A DNA stretch of 64,000 nt from Patellaria atrata CBS 101060 (Eukaryota; Ascomycota; Dothideomycetes; Patellariales; Patellariaceae): assembly GCA_010093705.1 (NCBI GenBank), contig MU006089.1, positions 3,071,838 to 3,135,837 of the forward strand, written 5' to 3'. A program made the translations under genes and the position numbers. This document shows positions 12,251 through 23,244 of this stretch, piece by piece. Position 1 is the first letter of the stretch, and each line of letters starts with the position of its first letter. A model generated the notes under the pieces. That model did no database searches and was not told the origin of the DNA. It saw only the letters and a list, made by a program, of their open reading frames with translations.

Positions 12251-15137
12251 ATGCCTAAACCTTTTCTACCACCGTTATTGAACCGCCGACCATCTGGACA
12301 GCTGAGCTATAACATTCATGCTTCGCAAAGCTGTCCCCCAGTAAAAAGGCGACGAATATCTCAAGATCAAGGGGATGACGAGGTGCTACAAGAGCGAACA
12401 GCTCCTCTCTATGGAATTTCTAGGACTCCCAGTAGGCCTCGGAATCCATTGCTTGCTGTTGTGAATCCTGCGGCTGCAGAAGCCGCAAAAGCTCCTGCTA
12501 ATGCCGGAGTCGAGGGATATTATATCGTTCTTTGGTAAGAAACTCGACCTCTTATAGAGAAAATCTGACGTTGATTCTAACCCTAGGCGAAAATTCACTA
12601 CGAAAAAGAACAAGACCTGGGACGGTGATGGTGTACTTTCATTGACGGGTGGCTTTGCGCATCTCCAGGATATTTCAGGTAAAGAGCTTGGTAAAACGGC
12701 ATGGAATGCACCCCTTCTTCCTGGATCCGCCTTGTCTATTGGAGGGAAGGACGTGGAAGTTGACTGTATGATCTCAAAAGCCGATTTCCTTGCTGGAAAA
12801 CCATTCCTAGGCGGCATGAAACCACCTCCCCCAGTAGCCACGGCTGCGACTCCAAAGGGTTTCAAAGCGCAAATCAAGCAAGAGAAGTTGGCTTCACAGC
12901 AAGCGAAAACATTCAATATTACAGCGGCAAAAACTAAAGCTACGACGTCGACATTCAAAACACCTCTTCTATCCACTACAGTGATGCCTAAATGTCCAGG
13001 AAATAAACCTCGACCTAGGCATGATCCAAACGTAGAAGGTGCCCTAGTAATGAAGAGACTGGAAAGCGTACCTAAAGGAAAGCAGATTGTGGACGTAGTT
13101 GTAGATCCGCATCTAAGTAAGAGAATGCGGGAGCATCAAAAGGAAGGCGTCATGTTTCTGTACGAGTGCGTTATGGGGATGCGTCACGAGGGCGAAGGCG
13201 CTATTCTCGCTGATTCCATGGGCCTAGGAAAGACTTTGCAGACTATAGCCCTCTTATGGACTTTACTCAAGCAGAACCCTATATACGGAGATCCACCAGT
13301 GATCAAAAAGGCGTTAATTGTGTGTCCCGTCGGTCTCATCAACAATTGGCGACAGGAATTCTGGCGTTGGCTGGGAAAAGAGAGGGTTGGGGTATTCACT
13401 TTCATGGAGGAGAAGAAGAGAAAGATTAGAATTACCGATTTTACTATGGGTAAAGTGTATAGTATCATGATCGTCGGTTATGAGAAGCTTCGCACCGTAC
13501 AAGAAGAGCTTAGGAGGGGCTCAGGGGTGGATATTGTTATCCTTGATGAGGGTCATAAATTAAAGACGGCACAGAACAAGGCAGCATTAGCTGTGAAAGC
13601 TTTCGGCACCGAAAAGAGGATTTATCTATCAGGAACCCCTATCCAGAACGACCTGAGCGAATTCTTCTACGCCGCAGATCTTGTCAATCCCGGGCTACTG
13701 GGTAAATGGACAACGTTTAAAAGGGAATTTGAGGGACCGATCTTAAAGATGCGTCAACCAGAAGCTACGGCAAAAGACATCGAGAAGGGCAAAGGCAGAG
13801 AAGAGGAATTACAAGAGATCTCGAAGCGATTTATGCTTCGACGCGGTCAGGAGATAATGTCAAAATACCTCCCTCCCAAGACAGAATACGTTCTCTTTTG
13901 CCGTCCTACAAACGTTCAAGCTTCCGTCTACCGAAGCGTACTTCAATCACCAGCCTTCAACGCCGTACTAGGCAGCTCAGAAGCCTCCCTCCAACTCATC
14001 AACGTCCTCAAGAAAGTCTGCAACAGCCCTTCGTTGTTGCGCTCTAGAGGCGACAAAGACTCTGAAACCACGTCAAACGAAACAATCGCCTCTCTACTAA
14101 CCTCCATCCCCTACTCGCTCCTCAAAACCGCGGGCGCAAGCGGCAAACTCCAAGTCCTCGACAGCCTGCTCCACCGACTGCACACCACGACCTCCGAAAA
14201 GGTAGTACTCGTCTCAAACTACACCTCGACCCTCGACATCCTCGGCAACCTCCTCTCCGCGCTCTCCTACCCCTTCCTCCGCCTCGACGGCTCCACACCA
14301 GCTCCCAAACGCCAACCACTCGTCGACAAATTCAACAACGCGACGCAAGACGACTGTTTCGCCTTCCTGCTCTCCGCGAAAGCCGGGGGCGTCGGGCTCA
14401 ACCTCATCGGCGCCTCTCGGCTCGTGCTCTTCGACGTGGACTGGAACCCAAGCACGGACCTGCAGGCCATGGCGCGGATCCATAGGGACGGGCAGTTGCT
14501 GCATTGTAGGATCTATCGCCTGCTGACGATGGGGGCGTTGGACGAGAAGATCTATCAGCGCCAGCTTACCAAGACCGGGTTGGCGGATAGCGTGGTGGAT
14601 GGGAAGGAGTCGGTGAGTTCGTTTTCGAGGGAGGAGTTGAGGGATTTGTTCAGATTGGATGAGGGGGAGAGGTGTAGGACGCATGAGGTGCTGAGGTGTG
14701 AGTGTGGGGGGAAGGGTAATGTGCAGGCGCTTGAGGCCAAAGCTGAGGAGGGTGAAGTGGTGGGATTGGAGATCGAGGAGGATGAGGAGGAAGTCTTTCC
14801 GGATCTCCCGGCGCTGGTGAAAGCTAGTCAGGTTGATATTGCGGAGCAGGAGAGAAGAATCAAGGAAACGGCTGAGGCGAAGGCGTTGGCGGCGAGGGGA
14901 TCTAAGCAGAGAGGGAAATATGAGGCTTTAATGGAGTATCTGCATATCGACACGGCTTTGTTGAGCAAGAAAGAGCGTGACGATGAGGCGGCGACACCAG
15001 GAGGCGAGGAAGGTGATGACGAAGTTACCGCTGTAGATGAGATTGAGGCACTCGTGGACGATGAAGTACTGCTCAACGTGCTGAAGGAAGAGGGATGTCG
15101 GGTTAAATTCATGTTTTCGAAGCTGAACACTAGTTAG
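12251..15137 (+). CDS. RDH54: Rad54-family DNA translocase Rdh54/Tid1 (RAD54B-like)
   Basis: Exons 12251-12534 and 12587-15137 (52-nt intron, GTAAGA...CTAACCCTAG) give about 944 residues. The N-terminus MPKPFLPPLL and the segment GYYIVLWRKFTTKKNKTWDGDG are typical of Rdh54. Then come the SWI2/SNF2 motifs: LADSMGLGKTLQT (Walker A, near residue 305), DEGH box near 413, SGTPIQNDLSEFF, and in the C-terminal lobe YPFLRLDGST and AGGVGLNLIGASRLVLFDVDWNP with ARIHRDGQ. The enzyme uses ATP to translocate on DNA and remodel Rad51/Dmc1 filaments in homologous recombination and meiosis. The C-terminus is acidic. Codons from about 13,900 to 14,560 are unusually C/G-ending compared with the AT-richer flanks. 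The ATG at 12251 is the first in the frame. Confidence 0.95.
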
Positions 15138-16305
15138 GGATGGAGAGTAGCTTTGCACATGAAAGGTACACTCGGATACATAAACAGGGAGGCACATATA
15201 TCCTCGAAATATAGTTAGACGTCTCTTGATGCATAATTAAGCTTCCACATACATCTATCAGCACTCCGTCATCAGTACCTCCTCGATGCATTTTCGAACA
15301 AACCAATCACTACACAGCTCCAAGCTCACCGTGCTTTCCCATCTCTTCCCTCCACAGAACTCATACACGCCTGTCAAGAGAGTGCAGTGCACGCATTCTA
15401 ACTTCAACAAATTCTACTCTTGAAAGTTACTTTACCCATACATCCTTCTATCCTCGTACGACAAAAAGTGAGAAACAGCTCACATGCGAGGGTACAGCAG
15501 GCAAAGACCTCAGCGAGAAGTAAACGCATAACTCCTCCACATCGAGCTTTCTCATCTAGTGTAAAAAATTGAGTGTGATTACTACTGTACTACAGCACCC
15601 AGCTACATACCGCTGATAATGCTCCTTCGCGCTGTTTATCATCCAATCCTCTTTAAATGATTAAATTTTCTTTATCATACCGAAGAATACCTGAAGTAAA
15701 TCGTGTAGCTACGGGAAGGATCACGCTATCAGCAGTATGCAGTCGAGGGCTGTACAGGAAGCCCTGTTCTAAGGGTATGGCCTTCCTGTGGTGCCATTCT
15801 CTCACCTGAGTGCTGCTTGGTAAATGTATACGGTTTTCGAAGTTCTGGAAGTATGGCGGAATGCATTTGACATTGTTTGTAGGATCAGTTTGGGTGAGAG
15901 GATGAGGGGAAGGGACGTAATGGCTGATATGTTGTGGAATTGGTGGGTTATTGGGTATCATAGGTGACGTATTGCACAATACGAGGTATGTAGGTTATTA
16001 GATTGTATTGTGTTGGTGAGGTATGTGAGTGGCTGCATATTCGAGTATTCTGATACAAAGGTACTTTTGCATGATATCGCAAGTACACTAGACAGAATTG
16101 GAAATGGTCATATTGCTATGTAGTGATGAGGGTTTCATTCATGCGTTGACGATATATTTATGAGATGAGAGTCTAAAAAGGGGAAAACGAATGCACCCCA
16201 TTGAAGAACAGAAATCGTCCGATGGGTAAGGAATGCAAAGCCTTGTAAAGGTCCAGTTACCACAGATATCAGTGTAGATATCGGACCGAAGGATCGGGTT
16301 AAGGA
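15138..16305. other. Intergenic between converging RDH54 and the four-helix protein
   Basis: This 1.2 kb stretch lies between two converging genes. Short open frames (at most about 108 residues on the minus strand near 15,653-15,979) have no recognisable features. I see no gene, repeat or RNA here. Confidence 0.55.
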
Positions 16306-16953
16306 CTATACAGGAAGGCGTGCTTCCTCCAATTCTTCCTCCGCGTCCCGGTCACCGTTTTTCAACGGCTCGTACTCCCCTGATGCATGTCCTGCTCCCG
16401 CACAGTCCTCGCACTCTCTCGAGTGCTTAACCATCCTCCCGACATCGACAAGTACAAACCAGACATGGACACCGCAACACAGCATCTGCGGTACCGTGGC
16501 ATAAGTCCCGAGGATAATCTGGCCATTATCCCGATAGAACTCCGTCAACACTATCCAAGAGATGATCAGGAGGACGAGGTAGAGGATTACGAGCACGAAG
16601 TCCAAAACCAAAATGTTAAGTGGTGAGAGCTGGATCGGAGAACCTCCGTAGCTGATCTGGTTCCGATGGAGAAGATACATTGCAATGAGCGCGGAGAAGA
16701 CGAGGGGGATTATCCCTAGAGCGGGAACGGCTTGACCGGCGATGATGCCGTGAAGGAAAGCGAGAATAAATCCCGGGGGAAAAGCATAGAGAGTGAGATA
16801 GCGTAGAGCACGCGGAAGACTTAGAGGAGGGGATTGTTGAGAGGGCATCGTGGAAGACTTGGTTGAAAGTGAATGGGTATGGTTGGAGATAGATCGAATA
16901 TGGGACCAAGTTTCTGAGGTTGTAGAAGATGCTGTCGGAATAGTTCCGGACAT
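16306..16953 (-). CDS. Four-helix integral membrane protein, function unknown
   Basis: A single uninterrupted frame of 215 residues starts at ATG 16953; one codon set further upstream has no ATG. The N-terminal 40 residues are Ser/Thr-rich. Four hydrophobic segments follow: YLTLYAFPPGFILAFLHGI, VPALGIIPLVFSALIAMYLL, NILVLDFVLVILYLVLLIISW and TVPQMLCCGVHVWFVLVDVG. The C-terminal tail is hydrophilic and acidic with a CEDC pair. The pattern is common among small fungal membrane proteins with no assigned role. I do not recognise the family and assign no function. Confidence 0.7.
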   Translation of the reverse strand: MSGTIPTASSTTSETWSHIRSISNHTHSLSTKSSTMPSQQSPPLSLPRALRYLTLYAFPPGFILAFLHGIIAGQAVPALGIIPLVFSALIAMYLLHRNQISYGGSPIQLSPLNILVLDFVLVILYLVLLIISWIVLTEFYRDNGQIILGTYATVPQMLCCGVHVWFVLVDVGRMVKHSRECEDCAGAGHASGEYEPLKNGDRDAEEELEEARLPV

Positions 16954-17889
16954 GAGATGCAAGGCGAGATGATGAATTGAAAGTTAAGAATCGAGTTCAC
17001 TTAATCACCTTTTTATACATTTTCTGATTTTTGTGTCGATGGTGGTTTGAGGATTGTTCGCCACTGGTCAGGCATCAGAAACATGAGGTTTGGGGTCCGG
17101 ATCTTCAGAGCTAGGCCTGAAGAATTTCAGAGGAGTCTTGAGAGTGAGGCTCCGCCTACCGGGTTACCACAAAGGATCAAGACCAAGAAATCAAGCACTT
17201 CACAAAGCATGACAACCTAAGCGATTCAGCCTTGTTAGTTCTTTTATAGAACAAGAGCGACCGTAAGGTAGACGGGAGCAGGTTGAGATGGGGCGAGCCA
17301 TCTGTATCCAATCTTGTAACGGAAATCCTGTCGAAATGGGAATTCCTCTTATAACTCGAGATCGAACCTACATAATCGCAGCCGCGCCGTTTCAAAACTT
17401 AACTGAGGTAGGGTGTCAGGCATAGGGTATGTAGTACAGCTCCTGCATCTCTCATCTCTGATGCTTTCAAATATCTGTCCGCTTCAGATTTGTTTCCTAT
17501 CTCTCGAAGCGCTCCCGTCAGTGTTGGGAGACTGTCGTGGAGGGTTGGTCTGACATCTGAGTGAACAACAGCTCCCACAGAATGAGAAGTACAGTGCAAC
17601 CTTATAGAAATAAGTTATTCAAGGCGCTTATACCAGGCGCTTACCTGAATCTGTATCTCAGCCTCGAGCTGACCTCTTCTCTCATAGGTGGCATCCTGCA
17701 CCTGAACCCCAAGTCTGCATGTTTACATAGAACGACGATCTAACCGTGTCGTCCGCTCCATACCACTGCCATGATGTGCGACGTGAGTTAGAACGAAAAG
17801 AAACAGACCCCAAGAAGAATAAATAAGACCTTAAAGAGAATGATTCCTGGAGCTCTTCACCATACTTCCACATATCACCTCTACTGTCG
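16954..17889. other. Gene-poor stretch; possible weak remnant on minus strand
   Basis: This is the left part of a 4 kb accessory island. On the minus strand at about 17,740-17,400 a spliced reading (ATYERRGQLEAE, an intron GTAAGC...TATAAG, then TLTGALREIGNKSEADRYLKAS) has helical, TPR-like composition, which could be the tail of a lost TPR gene. There is no upstream body to support it. Otherwise nothing is seen. Confidence 0.3.
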
Positions 17890-17891
17890 AA

Positions 17892-18345
17892 ATGACGGCC
17901 CCCGATACCCATTCTCCGCCTGTACCCGCGTAGTGAGAAAGCATTTTGTGCACTTACTAAGAACAAGTTTCGACTCATCCAGGTCCGCTCCCGCCTTCCC
18001 CCAAAGCCTGGACAAGTCCACAGCCGCCGCAGCAGGGAATCAACGGAGGAGCCAGAGCATTGTAGGTCTATCGAGGAGAGTGACTACCTCGCAGTGAGAT
18101 TTAGCCATGGTGCAAAGACTTCCCGCGCTGTAGTCGTCGGATGGTCCAAGGATGCCAACTTGGTCTTAGAGAAAGCGACAGGGATCAGTCCGGTTCACGT
18201 TACCTTCACCTTCGATAAACTGAACAGGCCGATAGTAAGAGACTTGCGCTCTCGGTGTTGGGCAAAAGTCACCTATGGCGGCGAGGGGGGAGAGCGGCGT
18301 TCCGACTTCGACACACTCATCGTCCGCTTGACAGCCATAGAATAA
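17892..18345 (+). pseudogene. FHA-like domain fragment of a fungal kinase-associated gene
   Basis: The frame is open from about 17,892 to the stop at 18,345 but has no good start. Its second half reads DYLAVRFSHGAKT, VVVGWSKDANLVL, GISPVHVTFTFDKLNRPIVRDLRS and VTYGGEGGERRSDF, which fits the FHA fold as it appears in lineage-expanded fungal proteins that pair FHA with a kinase-like domain. FHA domains bind phosphothreonine peptides. The usual G-R/S-x-x-H pattern is eroded: G-W replaces G-R, V-H replaces R-H, and the SxxG after RDL is RSRC. The frame then closes and no kinase domain follows in the same frame. I read it as a decaying copy; a short real protein cannot be excluded. Confidence 0.5.
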
Positions 18346-18671
18346 GACGGCTCTAACGAACTGGAACCTTTACGATCGCCCATGTCCGATTGGACTTCGA
18401 GCGATGGGACCATACTCCCACTTCCAAGCCCACTTGCAACAGAAGTGAAAGAAACCGCAAGCTATCAATGCCTCGTTGAAGATTGCGGTAGGCCCGTCTA
18501 AGGAAGAAATCAAAAGGCACCTTGCACCCTACAACTTCCGCCGGCCTTTGCGATTGATGAAGGACGCACTCAAACAAAGCGAATGGACCATATGACTTGA
18601 ATACTTCATTTACGAGAAATTCTGGTTTGACATATATACTGAGAGGGCGGAAGAATTGCAGCAGTGGAATA

Positions 18672-19281
18672 ACCGAATCTGGAAGAGGCTGCTGGAAGCA
18701 GTGCGCTCCTTGCCAAAAGGAGAAACTCAATTAAAGGTCACAGCAGAGAATCTTGGCTTGTTAAACCCTCCCACCACCGTCTCGCCTTTGACATTCCGGA
18801 AACTCGACAGGGGCACCAGAATACGAAACCGGCTAGCCTGACCGAAAAGCTTGCCGCTACCGAGGCGGACCTCGATAGGACCGTAAAATTGATTAGTGAA
18901 TTTGTCCAAGGCACGGAGCGTTATCGGCACGCAGAGATCCTCGTTTACCATCAACGGGACCGATTGCATTGGGTTCTCACGGAAGCGCTTGAAATGGACG
19001 CTGAGATGCTCCCGAAACATAGGATAGCCAAGAGCAAGTCAGGGCCAAGCGCGGAGGAGAGCACGAAGAGAAAACGTGATGATGATGATGATGATGATGA
19101 TGCCCACCCTGAACCATGGTCTAAGAGGACGAGGCAAGGAACGAGAAGAGGGGCCGGAAAGGATACAGTTCTAGACACAATGCCGGGGAAGCCTCCAGCT
19201 CGTCGAACTCATGGAGTATCCCCCAAAACCACTTCAACACCACTGGGTGTGAGAGCATCCACCCGCCGGAAACGAGGTTAA
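18672..19281 (+). pseudogene. Downstream open frame of the FHA remnant, coiled-coil and basic tail
   Basis: A frame open from 18,672 to 19,281 reads through LTEKLAATEADLDRTVKLISEF (broken coiled-coil-like helix), then WVLTEALEMDAEML, a KRKRDD... run and a basic tail ending RRKRG. The (GAT)n run at 19,078-19,102 encodes about eight Asp. It is in the same orientation as the FHA fragment and about 330 bp downstream, so it may be the C-terminal part of the same former gene. No family is recognised and the first ATG in frame is only at 18,889. Confidence 0.35.
19078..19102 (+). repeat. (GAT)n microsatellite
   Basis: About eight GAT units encode an Asp run between a KRKR stretch and a Pro/Trp segment of the open frame at 18,672-19,281. 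Confidence 0.9.
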
Positions 19282-21125
19282 TTGGCCTATTTGTAATAGG
19301 AGTCTATTACACTTCTCAGTGTACTATATATTTCGACATTGAGATTGTGATTTGCATTTCTAGCTTGGTCAATTACCCGAAGAATCTCAACCATATGGAT
19401 TATCAGGACCATTTCCGGCGTGAACCTATGGCCTGAAGATGTTCTGTCGTCTACACTATCGAATGATATGCCTCCGTTGCCTCAAAGACCGGGGTTTCTG
19501 GAACCGAGGGACTATGTCGGTCATATGCTTGGCCATACTAAGGACTACGCAAGGCAGACACAGTGAAGAGGAAGAGAGAAAGGATGAGAACGAGGGGGTT
19601 GAGGACGATGGGACGAGAAGGAGAAGGATGCGTATCCTACCGCAAAATCGGTTGAGGTTTCTCGACATACCCGCTCCGCTATATCTACCTAGTGTCTACC
19701 TAGTTATCGTTGCCTTCAAGCACTCTGGCTTAGAGCGTCTAGAGTCTACAGTAGATCGAGGCCCGGGATGTGGATCCATCAGGTATAAGAATGCGTCAGA
19801 CACTCTTCAAAGTGGGTATTTAACTTCCGCTACATGTCTCTACTCATTTCTCATTGCATCCCCTTCTCATCTCTATTCCTCCCGTCAACAGAATTCTCCT
19901 CGAGAACTAAGCTCAGAGAATCCACACCCGTTCACCACGAAGTAGTTAAGATCGTCGAAACGCACGTGATCGACCGTAAAAGAAGCCTCGAAGACAACAT
20001 CTGCCACATCGTCGCGCCTGTATAGGTTTATTGGCACCCTATGGTATACATTTCATCGTCGTGATTAGTGACGAAGAAGAAGAAGGACGACCCCAACAGG
20101 GGATTCTGGTAAGAAGTAGCTTACAAAGATTATGGTGCACCGCTGGTTCTGCTTCCAAGTCGGTGTTACATCTTTAATTATTTGACGCTTTATTCTACTG
20201 GATTAGTAAATAGAAATCTAAACCCTTTACCCTATTTATCTACCACTGCGTTGCTTCCAGTTTACGGATAGGACTTTTTTCTATAATCTAAGTAGGGCAA
20301 TCTGATATCTTCTAGCCCGATGGCTAAGAGACAGTAATAGAGCAGGTCGTATATCCAGCTCCCTCCGCTACCTTAGTAGAGCATTCGGATCTCACTTCTA
20401 TAGCCGGTCGGTCGGTCCGCTGTACTAAGGTACTGGCTGTGCCGGCTCTTTGGTAGCAGTACGATTCAATCAGCTAAGGTCATATTCGATCCGTACGAGT
20501 GCCTGAGTTCTACTGATTGTGGTAAGTAGTAGATATATAAATGGAGGTTTATTACTATTTGTTTCGAAACGAAATATTAATATAATAAAGAGCAAGATAC
20601 CTTATTTTACCTGGAACTCGAAAAGTATTCTAACCTAAGGCTACCGTACCTTCCATTAGGTTACCTTACCTTAAGCGGAACAAGTGGTGCGCCACCACAG
20701 CCACGGTCTTGGTACGCTACCGTACTCCGAGTTTCACCTTACCAAACTACTTGACTACCAATTTTTCTACAACAGATGCAAAGATGGCATATCTTGTTCG
20801 CCAAACAAGAATGCAAGGAGTCTAAGTCTACAATTAACTACCTTACTTCTAGCTGCATATCTCATATTTTCTAACCCCTAGATTTGAATCGATAAAGGTC
20901 TGTGGCGCCTTTACGACACCTGGGGCTATGTTTATATCTTATTGAACAAACAACATTATTCACCTAGTCATCAGGCAACAATATAACAGATACCACATTC
21001 ACTCTGGATAGGTAGATAACTTACCTTTTACCTTCACTGTCGCTCTTTCACTCTGTTTAACAAGGCCGATTGACGATTGTTCTTACACTACATCGCTCTT
21101 CGCTCTTCGCTCTTCGCTTGTCGAC
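19282..21125. other. AT-rich gene-poor stretch with short inverted repeat
   Basis: The 1.8 kb up to the 2EXR gene has no open frame with domain character (longest about 168 residues at 19,439-19,945, low quality). Several ACCTTACCTTA-like motifs lie at 20,640-20,680. A 10-bp inverted repeat TACCTTAGTA / TACTAAGGTA sits at 20,369-20,378 and 20,423-20,432. No transposon ends or coding remnants are recognised. Confidence 0.5.
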
Positions 21126-22094
21126 ATGTTTCAATCAATATCCATCGTCGCCTGTTTATCTCAGCTATGCATTGTGCAAGTCCTCGCTACACCAGACCTT
21201 CAGAACTTGTCGAGCATGTCAAACAAAATGACTTTGGATTCGGATGTTCTACTTTGGTCTACAGTCCTGGCTATCCTCCTCTCCTCCCTCATTCTAAGTC
21301 GCTCTATCTATGTATACACACGCTCAAGTCAACGCAAACCGAAACATTTTCCCTTCCTTCGGTTACCTCCTGAGCTGAGAAGTTCGATCTATGAATATCT
21401 TGTTGAATGGAATCCGATATATCCACCGCTTCCGCCACTACCTGAATCTCAACTTGGCCGTCTGGTCAAGTGGGTAGCTTTTATCGTACGCTGGAATCCT
21501 CGGTACTCTTATCGCAACCCCATGTTGCTGGTCAATCGTCAAATTCACGCCGAGTTCATCGAGCTGTTGTGCATGAGGAAATCTTTTCTGCTTAAAGTGG
21601 ATAAATTCAACCAGAACAAAGAGTGCATTTGGCCCATCCCAAGCTCAACAATCGCACAAATCCGCAAATGTGACCTCAAAATCATCGCCACCTCGGATAT
21701 GCTCGAAGCCGACGACCCTCGATCCATCACCGAAGACTTTTCATTGCGCGATCGAGTGTGCGATCAACTTGCACGAATGGTGAAACTCCAGCGCGTTAAC
21801 TTGCATATCCACGCTCTTGGCGATCCCCTCTGGAATCCTCTCTGGATGTGGTACTACATCTCACTCGCATTCAAAGACGTTCCCAACATTAAGTTCCGTG
21901 CCATTACTTTCAGCCTCCATTCCATCAGTCCTATCCCGAATCTCCTCGCGAAAAACAAAGAAGGACTATGGGAGTGGCGCTGTCCCTTCGGACATCAGAT
22001 TGAAGCGGACGCAAACCGGGTCCAGCCGATACGCGAGTTTTGCTCGAATCTGTACAAGGAGTGCGAGACCTGTGACGCTCCCTCAACCCCCTGA
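21126..22094 (+). CDS. 2EXR-domain protein with N-terminal membrane segments
   Basis: A single exon of 322 residues. The N-terminus MFQSISIVACLSQLCIVQVLATPD looks like a signal peptide. A second hydrophobic segment, LLWSTVLAILLSSLILSRSIYVY, follows at residues about 41-63. Then FPFLRLPPELRSSIYEYLVEW (about 77-97) and NPMLLVNRQIHAEFIELL (about 133-150) are the two halves of a 2EXR, F-box-like fungal domain. The C-terminus has CPFGH and CETCD with four Cys. 2EXR proteins are abundant and mostly uncharacterised in Pezizomycotina; membrane anchoring is less common. The first two segments could also be one signal anchor if translation starts at the internal Met of MSNKMTLD. Role unknown. Confidence 0.75.
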   Translation: MFQSISIVACLSQLCIVQVLATPDLQNLSSMSNKMTLDSDVLLWSTVLAILLSSLILSRSIYVYTRSSQRKPKHFPFLRLPPELRSSIYEYLVEWNPIYPPLPPLPESQLGRLVKWVAFIVRWNPRYSYRNPMLLVNRQIHAEFIELLCMRKSFLLKVDKFNQNKECIWPIPSSTIAQIRKCDLKIIATSDMLEADDPRSITEDFSLRDRVCDQLARMVKLQRVNLHIHALGDPLWNPLWMWYYISLAFKDVPNIKFRAITFSLHSISPIPNLLAKNKEGLWEWRCPFGHQIEADANRVQPIREFCSNLYKECETCDAPSTP

Positions 22095-23244
22095 GGCTGT
22101 TTTGCCCTATGAAGTAGGTTTTGGATGACTCGCAGCGAATCAGGCGCTATTGGGTATAATGAATTGAATATGATTCAATAGAGTGGTCACGAACTCACGA
22201 TGTAAGATAGAATACGGTTGAGTAGTTAATGAACGAATGTGATGAAACACTCCCTTCGGCAAATTGCTGTTGGCGTGAGGAAGTCCTTCCAGAACTGTAC
22301 AAGGTGTTGAGATTCTGTGAACAACTGAAGTTGACCGTATATTATCATACATAGAGTAAGTGTACGGAAGTAGAGTGAGGAAGCCGTTGTTGCCATGTCG
22401 GAGGTGAAAGGACAAGAGAGTAAATTTTGACCAGCAGATACACCGGTAGTATAAAGTCAGATATAGCATCGAGCTATACCTGCTTCGTCGCCCTCTTAGG
22501 GTAGGCCTAGCTTTCTATAATACATTCAGATCTCTTTAACCCGAATGCACAAACCGTCGGAACCTCTCAAAGGGGACGAACTCAATAGTAAACCTTACAC
22601 ATATAGTAGTGTACGTAGTAAAAAAGAAAAGGAGTGAGGGTTGTGATGGTCCAGGAGATAAATTTTAAGATGATGAGGTATAGAAGTTATTATATTGACA
22701 TGTACTGTACTCAGCTAGGCAAATCCTGCTTTAAGGTTTTATTCTGCTGAGCTCGTACAAGTTTAGCGTATGTTTAGCTTCCTGCTCGCAATCCCCGCCG
22801 TGCCGGATACCGGTCGACGATGATCCAGATCTGACCGAATTCAAGCCGACTGGTACAATACAGTACAGTAATGAGTCCTAACCGGGAGATACAGTACTGT
22901 ACAGTAAAGGTAATCAACTCGCGAGATACCTGAACTGTCCAACTGGCGTGACCTGAGGTAGTGACCTTTTGCCCACCGTTACCATGTCCTTTACACAGTA
23001 CAAAATTCAATTTCGACTTGTACTTACCCCCTCCTCGTTGCACCTATTATTGCCAATTCGCAATGTCCCGCTGCGTCCCCCGCTAGGATCGCGGAAATAC
23101 CGATCGAGTACTGTACCAAGCATTCCGCTTCCATTACGTTGTGCTTTTTCCACTTGAATTCGCCCCTCTAAAATTCTCACCTTTAAATGCCTTCTTTGTC
23201 AAAATCGGCTTCCGCGAGCTCATAGTCACCAAATTCTTATCATT
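22095..23244. promoter_or_regulatory. Intergenic with TACAG/CTGTA clusters upstream of the histidine kinase
   Basis: No gene is supported in these 1.15 kb. Between 22,850 and 22,905 TACAGTACAGTA and ACAGTACTGTACAGTAAA lie close together, forming a palindromic cluster (TACTGTA/TACAGTA), with one more TACTGTACC at about 23,110. This region is the presumed promoter of the kinase gene starting at 23,245. Confidence 0.45.

Noticed and set aside
20310-20420. tRNA-like or SINE-like segment (TGGCTAAGAG resembling an A box)
   Set aside because: No matching B box and no cloverleaf could be drawn.
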